Below, piece by piece: positions 58,005 to 64,000 of a stretch of 64,000 nucleotides of DNA. Numbering within the stretch: the stretch's first letter is position 1; every line of letters starts with the position of its first letter. The position numbers and the translations under genes were made by a program. The stretch is from contig CM028383.1 of NCBI GenBank assembly GCA_013146195.2, forward strand, positions 919,499-983,498, written 5' to 3'. The DNA comes from Codonopsis lanceolata (Eukaryota; Streptophyta; Magnoliopsida; Asterales; Campanulaceae). A model generated the notes under the pieces. The model had not been told where the DNA came from and did no database searches. It saw only the letters and a list, made by a program, of their open reading frames with translations.

Positions 58005-58610
58005 TTACGATTCTACCTTTATTTCTTTTTCATCTTTCTTTTTACTAGCTTCTAGCTTTTCTTTCTCTAATCTTTCTTCTTCCTCTATTTCTCTTTCAAT
58101 TTCCTCAATGTCAATTTTTATGGGAGGAATAGGGCTATCATCATAGACAATAAATCTATCTCTCTCATAATCTTCCTCTTCTTCAAAAGTTTCGGTTGAT
58201 AATTTCTCAATCTCATCTATTGAAAAAAGGGCACTCATGTCACTAGGTCTATTCATAGCATCAAACACGAGAAATTTCAACTGTTTCACCTAGGGCCGAC
58301 ATTGTGAGTTTACCATTTTTCACATTAATCATTGTATTAGCGGTTGCCATAAATGGTGCTTCTAACAATATTGGGACTTCATTATTAGTGCATATCTTCC
58401 TTTCCATCTCAGAACCACAAAGTCTCTTGGTATGATTAATTTATCAACTTTGAACTAGGATATCTTCCACTATACCCAAGGATATTTAAGCGAGCGATCG
58501 GCTAATTGTAATTGCATATTAGTGGGTTTTAGTTCTCTAAACCTAATTGTTTATATACAGAAAGGCATCAAGTTAATACTTGCTCCTAAATCTAGCATTG
58601 CTTTCATCTT
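58005..58610 (-). pseudogene. Athila protease region and acidic linker
   Basis: The protease active site reads AMLDLGASINLMPF at about 58600-58562, the D-L/T-G-A-S form usual for Athila. The frame 58289-58005 then encodes a highly acidic stretch (IEEIEREIEEEERLEKEKLE) between protease and RT. Frames are broken between the two parts. Confidence 0.7.
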
Positions 58611-58867
58611 TTAGAGCTTCCCAAGGAGACTTGGATATTAAAGCTACTGGGTCTTTCAACTTAGGTGGTAATTCGGGTTGTAAAACTAACCGTTTTCGAA
58701 AACAACAATCTTTTCGTTGTTTTCAAACTTGTGTTTCTTAGAGTGAAGATCTTTGAAAAACTTTGCATAAGTTTGGAATATTTTTAATAACATTAAGCAA
58801 AGGTAAATTAACATTTACTTTGGATAACATATTATAAATTTCCGTGAATTGTTTGTCCATTCGGTTT

Positions 58868-60480
58868 TCATAAGTCTTCTTGAAGCGGAATTGGAGGAAC
58901 ATAAGTGGTGGAGCCATAAGGTTCCTCTTCTTCTTGATCTAACTCTTTATCTACTTCAATATTATCTTTATTTTGAATTTCTTCTTCTTTTTCCTGTTCC
59001 TTATTTGGAACCTCTAACTCTACTTCTACTTCTTTTTCTTTTTCTACCTCTTGATTACTTAAATCATCAATCACTTTATCACTATCACTATCTTTTTCGA
59101 TTTCTTTCTCTATTACTTTTTCAGAATTTTCTACTGTAGCATGCATATTGGAAGAAGGATCGAGATCACTTACCTCTTCACCTATCACCTTACCACTTCG
59201 CAAGGCGGTGATTGACTTAGCTTGCTTTCGCTTTGACTAGGAACTTCCCTTCTTCTCTTTTATTTGCTTCAGAATTTTCAATATGTTTCTTCTTGATTTT
59301 CAATTTCTTCAAGCATGTACTTCATCAAAATTTCAAGCTGCTTGACCTTTACTTGCCACTTCTTGCTTGGGAACTTCTTCAATTCTCAACTGATTTTGAT
59401 TTGGCAACTGTGGAGGTTGTGGTGGTTGAGGTTGGAATTGTTGAGGTTGCAAAGGCTTATTTCCTCCCCAAGAAAAGTTAGGATGATTCCTCCAACCGAG
59501 ATTATATGTATTTGAATAGGGATCATTCCTTGGCCTTTGAGGATACATATTCATAGCATTAGCATGTTCGGAATACATAGCACTTGATGATGACAAAATT
59601 AGTAGCATGAGAATATAATCCACATAGAGCACATGCTTCTTGAATTTGCCAATTTTCAAATTGAGCTTGTGTATTTGAATTATCTTGCAATTGATATAGG
59701 CTCTCATTTTTACCTCTAGCACTTTTGGGGAATTAATACTTAGCATCTCAAATAATTCTTCTAATGCTTACGGTGTCATTCTATTAATAGAACCACCGGT
59801 GCACTATCAACCATAGTTTGTAAACTTGGCGAAAGACCATGATAAAATTGAAGCACTAACACATGTTGAGCCAAATTATGATGAGGACACATAATAAGCG
59901 ATTTTTAAATCTATCCCATGACTCATGGAATGTTTCACTGGTTCATTTTGAATGACATGATTTGTTTTCTATACTCGTAAGAGAGATGCATGTTTGTAAA
60001 ATTTGCTCATAAACAAATCATATAATTGTGCCCAAGTAAAACACATTTGGTGTTAGGTTCATAAACCATCTCTTTGCCAATTCTTTTAATGCCTTGGGAA
60101 AGTATTTCATTTTAATTTGATCTTCGATTAACCCTCCTAAAGGAAAAGTACTCATCATGTATTCATATTCTCTTAAGAAAGCGCAGGGGATCTTCATTGG
60201 GCATCCATGAAAAGATGGTATGGCATTAAAATAATGTCCTTTGCTAACTCAAAATTCTAACGGCATCATCGGCAAGACTAAACATGATGTTACCACATTT
60301 AATGAAGGTCTACTAAATCATTAATAGTTCTTTGATTTACTACTACTTCCATATTTCTTCTTGCTTGAGGCTCTTCTTGTCTTTGATTCCTATTGACCGG
60401 GTCAACTAGGTTTTCGAGATTACGATTATTGTTATTATCTTCCATTGTAGGATCAACCGAGGATCCTCTTGATTCGATTG
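58868..60480 (-). pseudogene. gag: Athila gag
   Basis: In broken frames from 60480 downward: a capsid part with MKYFPKALKELAKRWF (about 60100) and HVLVLQFYHGLSPSLQTMVD (about 59860-59800); then YSNTYNLGWRNHPNFSWGGN (about 59505); a Gln/Pro-rich segment; and RSGKVIGEEVSDL with a Glu/Lys-rich coil-like stretch (59203-58868) ending in YVPPIPLQEDL. These landmarks and their order are diagnostic for Athila gag. Many frameshifts make it non-functional. Confidence 0.8.
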
Positions 60481-60750
60481 GTCTTGATTATCGGGCTCGA
60501 AGCTAGATTTTCAAAATATCTTTGGTATCTTTTAACAATATTTATCTCTTGATCTAAGTCTACCAATTCAGATTTAAAGATCTACGACCTTGCATGCAAA
60601 TAAATTAAAGCAATTTAAAAACAAATAACTATTAAACTAAAATAAAATAAAATCTTTTTGTATTTTTTTTTTTATAAAAAACAGAAAATTAAACTAAAAA
60701 CTAAATTAAATTAAAAACTACGCTACCTACAAACTAACTACGTGAACTAG
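60481..60750 (-). other. Athila 5' untranslated region
   Basis: AT-rich stretch between the PBS and the first gag homology. No frame, motif or promoter seen beyond an A-rich run near 60660-60710. Confidence 0.5.
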
Positions 60751-60771
60751 CTTGTCCTCCGAACGGCGCCA
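60751..60771 (-). other. Athila primer-binding site
   Basis: The minus strand begins TGGCGCCGTTCGGAGGAC. TGGCGCCGTT is the Athila primer site assigned to tRNA-Asp; the following bases differ from the commonest version. Six bases separate it from the LTR. Confidence 0.8.
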
Positions 60772-61666
60772 AAAACTTGATCGATGTTTTTTTTATCTAT
60801 TTCCTTGCAAGTGTACAAGACTATTATAGAATAGACTCGGAAGCAAGGGTCGAACCAGAGACAAGTGATCACGAGCAATGCGGATTATAGATAGCAAATT
60901 ATTAACCTAAGGGGGTTTTATGTTTAATTCTACTCTAAATTACTAGTTATAGATGTTTAACTAATTAGACAGTAATAACAGATATGAAGATCTTATGGTG
61001 AGTGGAAATCTAGGATTCTGGGTTTCACTTATATCTCCTTTATGTTCAATTCATAATAATGTCATTCAATGTCTTGGGTTCGTTCACTAAAAATAGATAT
61101 AGTCTGTTGAACAATTGGTTCAGCCTCCATCCCCGCAAAATTCACCCATTCTATATCCTAAGCACAGGAACTATCAATCTAGTCTTGTCACCTAGATTTA
61201 TGATCTATCTGTCACCTAGATCATGTAAGAACCTGGTCCTAACTTATCACTCTCGTGCTCGATAGGTCCAATTTATTGTGTTGGTGAGCCGATTGTAATG
61301 CGACATATGCACTTGGTCATGCAGTTATCCGCACCTCTAAGCCTTTATTATTTGCGATTACATTCATTTGTTCAAAGCAAAATAATATAGGGGTTGATAA
61401 ACAACACAATCAACAAGCATTGAATAGACATATATATATGAATCAAAACATAAATTCGATACAAGTTACCTCCCACCTCCTAGATTAGGGATGATTTAGT
61501 TCATCATAGACGATGAACAAAGACATGGAGATGATGAAAGACATGATTTGATCTTCAATACTTGAAATTACAAAACCTAACTATGTTATACAATCTAAAA
61601 CTACCTAAAATCTATGTAAAGAGAGCTTCCAGCCGTCCTCCTCCCTTAGGCTCGGCATCTGACTTC

Positions 61667-61674
61667 TATATATA
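61667..61674 (-). promoter_or_regulatory. Athila LTR TATA box
   Basis: The minus strand reads AGTATATATAGA. It is the only good TATA match downstream of the palindrome cluster, giving U3 of about 415 bp. Confidence 0.65.
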
Positions 61675-61735
61675 CTCGGGAGTTGTGATTGGATCGAATG
61701 ACTGTGTGAAAATCCGAAAAGGTCGCATTCTGCCT

Positions 61736-61879
61736 ACCTTGCGGTCGCAAGGTGCTGGATACCTTGCGTCCGCAAGGTCTCCGTGTGGGGTGGCTTTTGA
61801 TTCTTTGATAGCTGACTTCGGGGACCTATACTGCCTAGCTTGCGGTCGCAAGGTCTGAGGCACCTTGCGTCCGCAAGGT
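61736..61879 (-). promoter_or_regulatory. Palindromic enhancer-like repeats in Athila U3
   Basis: Four 18-bp palindromes: ACCTTGCGGTCGCAAGGT at 61736-61753, ACCTTGCGTCCGCAAGGT at 61761-61778, AGCTTGCGGTCGCAAGGT at 61837-61854 and ACCTTGCGTCCGCAAGGT at 61862-61879. The two pairs are exactly 101 bp apart, so a unit with two sites has duplicated. They lie 60-210 bp upstream of the TATA box. Binding by a dimeric factor is inference. Confidence 0.7.
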
Positions 61880-62084
61880 GTCCAGATTGACAGTATTCAT
61901 TTTTCTTCAATTTTTCTTTCTTTGTAATTTGCACTTAAAACCCTGGAGTTTCGCGTATTTTCACAAACAATCCTGAAACTTACAAAACTCACCGAAAACA
62001 TATATTAGTACTCAAAAGACTCGTGAAATAGCATAATTTAAGTCACAGAAGCATATAAAATCGACGTATAAAATACATCGATCA

Positions 62085-64000
62085 GCGACCGTCTCTCCAT
62101 TCCCGTATCATCAGAAAAGCCCACTCCAATCTGAAGGTGTATTCTTATAAACTCTCTTTCCAAAAATACAGCGTGTCATTACCTTTTAGATATTTGGTAT
62201 AGCTTTATTTTTTGTGTGTTTGAGTCTGCGTGTGTAATATTTTGCATCATATACAATTATATTGCATTATATAATAAATGTCTGTACATATTTCTTTTAT
62301 AAAAAAAAAGGGAGAAAAAAAAAAGAGAGACTAATAATCGCAGACATCCAAAGCTAATGCGCTCGGGATGACCGGCTCCTGTCAAAGCCACCACCCATGA
62401 CCCTGGGACCCGTTATGCCGCCAGCTCTATACACCCGACCTCTACCCCGGGCACGACTCGACCCGACATCTGAATCATCATCATCATCACCATCTCGACT
62501 GGTCTTGCGGTCGTTCCCCGCAGAAAACTTGTCGCCAAAGCTTTATAAAGCTTGATAATACTGAAGAAACCCCGCAGCAGCTTCTTGTAGGTAGACACGT
62601 TCACTTATATATATATATATATAAAAAGTGAGACAAGAAAAAGAATATATTAGTCTCCAAAAAATATATATAGACATGCATAAAAAAAAGAGGGGGAATG
62701 ATGAAAAAAATATATGTGTGGATGATATAAAAAAATATAATAATAATACAATAATAAATGTAAAGGTAAATGTGTCTACCGAACGAGCCTGCTCCGGGAC
62801 CCGACGCTCCTCAGAGATCTCGAAATCTGGGAGAACCTCCTCTACCATATGACCGCCCCACGATATCTTTGAAGGTAGAGAAGACATCATCGTGCTCGTG
62901 AACACCGTGTTCTCGCCGAGAGATGAAGTAGAAGGCCCTGGTCTGGCAAAGGCATCAGAATGCCGCCTGGGCACAGCAGGAGCAGAGAAAAGAGGATGTA
63001 GCACTGACCTCAAGAAATCGTCATACGCCAGAATCGGAAAGTCTGTCGCTGGCATGAGGTATTTCGACAGGTACTGATACCTGTTCGACAGATGATCGGG
63101 CTCTATCACCCAGAAAGGGGGCCGATGAGGCACCACTAGAGGTACCAAAATAGACTGATGCTGGCGATTAACCCGTTCTCCCATGTATAATGAATCCACC
63201 AAAATGGATACCATCAGTATCCAGCAGCGGCTAAATCCCAAGGCAACTGCATAATGCCCCTCCAGACCCTCCCAAGGAAGGAAGTGCACTGTACCAGGAC
63301 TCAAGCTAATGATCCGTTCCCGCACTCGTTCCTTATTTTTACAACCACCATCCTGGGTTGGCTGAACCCTGTTCTCATCGACATACTGGGACAGATACGG
63401 CGGCTGGTGGACACGCTGAAGAAGAGGACCCGACGTGAAGTGGAAAAATGAAAAGGCCCAGACCTGCAAAAAAAAAAAAAGAAGAAAAAGAAAAAGTGTT
63501 ATCAGCAATAAAAAATGTATGTGCTGCAGAATAAAAAAAATAGAATAAAAAAAAGAAATAAAAAAAAGAAATAAAAAAAAAAGGTATATCAGAAGCAGGA
63601 AAAGGCATATACCTCCCACGCCGGGGCAAATCCATTAAGGGTTGGGGAGTCATTCCGGCAAGCCTGGCCCGTGGAAGCATACAAGCCAGCCCGCCGCCTC
63701 TACCATAGGAAGGGATCCTCCCGAAATCAGCTAAGCAGGCCAGGATGGAAACCCGCAGGGTGGTAGAGAAGTTGGCAAAGAGCGACGTGCCAAGAAAGAA
63801 AAATAAGAATGCTCTAGCCACTCGGGTCACGACAGCCATGTCATTTGCCGCCGACCGACATTAAAAGCTGCCAGACGCCGTCGATAAAGATCTCGTCCGT
63901 CGATTTGAACTCTGGCTCGAAGCCCAGGAGGTCCACCACCTCCTCTCGACGCCGACAGAGAGTATAATCCGGGGCCAGGGTCTCCCCGATGCTGGTAGGG
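62085..64000 (+). mobile_element. Tat-lineage element C (antisense-gene region)
   Basis: Matches element A from about 21550 onward and element B from about 36090 onward: GTCTCTCCATTCCCG, then AAAATACAGCGTG and TTGGTATAGCTTTATTTT, then aORF-a. It starts abruptly at the Athila LTR and continues past the window end. Plus is the presumed sense direction by comparison with B. Confidence 0.8.
62354..64000 (-). pseudogene. Antisense spliced gene aORF-a, element C (5' end outside window)
   Basis: Exon 2 lies from beyond 64000 down to 63613 (AVVTRVARAFLFFFLGTSLF). Exon 3 is 63463-62780 (RIISLSPGTVHFLPWEGLEG, RPPFWVIEPDHLSNRYQY, SLGENTVF). Exon 4 runs from about 62604 to 62354 and ends RSRSSRAH before TAG. 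The intron 63612-63464 starts GTATAT and ends CAG. The second intron starts GTAGAC at 62779, but its acceptor is altered: a TA microsatellite has replaced the T-rich tract and CAGG became TAAG. Exon 3 keeps the Trp that is a stop in A. Frames are partly open, so this copy is younger or less decayed than A. Confidence 0.7.

Larger units (their letters stand above)
55860..62084 (-). mobile_element. Athila-lineage gypsy retrotransposon (3' part lost in gap)
   Basis: On the minus strand the order is LTR (62084-60778), PBS (60771-60751), gag, protease, RT, RNase H and integrase zinc domain, running into the gap. Gag and RT motifs are those of Athila (TLRSGK-like RSGKVI, DLGASINLMP, FMDDFSVFG). Frames are broken throughout. 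It is inserted in Tat copy C, whose sequence begins at 62085. Confidence 0.88.
60778..62084 (-). repeat. Athila 5' LTR (1,307 bp)
   Basis: The termini are perfect inverted 9-mers: TGATCGATG at 60778 and CATCGATCA ending at 62084. The PBS fixes the inner edge and the change to Tat sequence fixes the outer edge. A TATA box lies at 61667-61674 on the minus strand, with four palindromes just upstream (61736-61879). The U5 end contains CTTGCAAGTGTACAAGAC, near the usual Athila LTR end sequence. The expected target duplication GCGAC (62085-62089) has its partner beyond the gap. Confidence 0.88.

Noticed and set aside
37111..64000. Element C as the displaced remainder of Tat element B
   Set aside because: C covers the same aORF-a exons (62354-63463) that are still present in B (36370-37110), so it is a separate copy.

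Overview
This window is repeat-dense nuclear DNA from a flowering plant, most probably a eudicot. Support: LTR retrotransposons of plant lineages (Ty1/copia, Tat and Athila Ty3/gypsy, a long-LTR non-autonomous family), a LINE with plant-type ORF1, a polyA-tailed tRNA-like SINE, hAT- and Mutator-type elements, spliceosomal introns, and two 100-N scaffold gaps (18954-19053 and 55760-55859). I found no intact host gene. Species or family cannot be fixed from the sequence alone.

Layout. 1-5320: a minus-strand copia element with 5' LTR, PBS, gag, protease and integrase, cut off at about 246 before reverse transcriptase. 5321-18953: AT-rich DNA packed with small elements: a Mutator-type element with ~110-bp TIRs (7180-8510), a dimeric SINE with 15-bp TSDs (8898-9314), a degenerate tandem array in two blocks (9330-9970 and 13290-14480), an hAT element with 8-bp TSDs holding a nested repeat (10185-11428), a MITE with 9-bp TSDs (17968-18187), and two leader/first-exon-like stretches (14.7-15.2 kb and 18.3-18.95 kb). 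19054-37110: two Tat-lineage gypsy elements, A and B, separated by one shared LTR (26551 to about 27858). Both carry two antisense genes downstream of pol: an intron-containing plant-mobile-domain-like gene (aORF-a) and a DUF7745-like gene (aORF-b).

37111-55759: a LINE begins inside aORF-a of B. Its ORF1 is split by a complete 11.45-kb element (38049-49501) with two 4,073-bp LTRs, iMet PBS, PPT and a perfect ATAAT target duplication, but no intact coding capacity. A diverged relative starts at about 50593 in the LINE's distal part and runs into the second gap. 55860-62084: a minus-strand Athila element (IN, RT/RNase H, PR, gag, PBS and a 1,307-bp LTR) inserted into a third Tat copy, C, whose aORF-a continues to the window end.

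The nesting order is therefore: Tat B, then LINE, then the two long-LTR elements; and Tat C, then Athila. The most interesting signals are (i) the antisense, spliced gene pair kept in the Tat copies, with TATA-like boxes at equivalent places; (ii) a hairpin conserved just after the presumed start site in the long-LTR family despite wide divergence around it; and (iii) four 18-bp palindromes in two 101-bp repeats just upstream of the Athila LTR TATA box. All family and domain calls come from reading the sequence; no database search was run.
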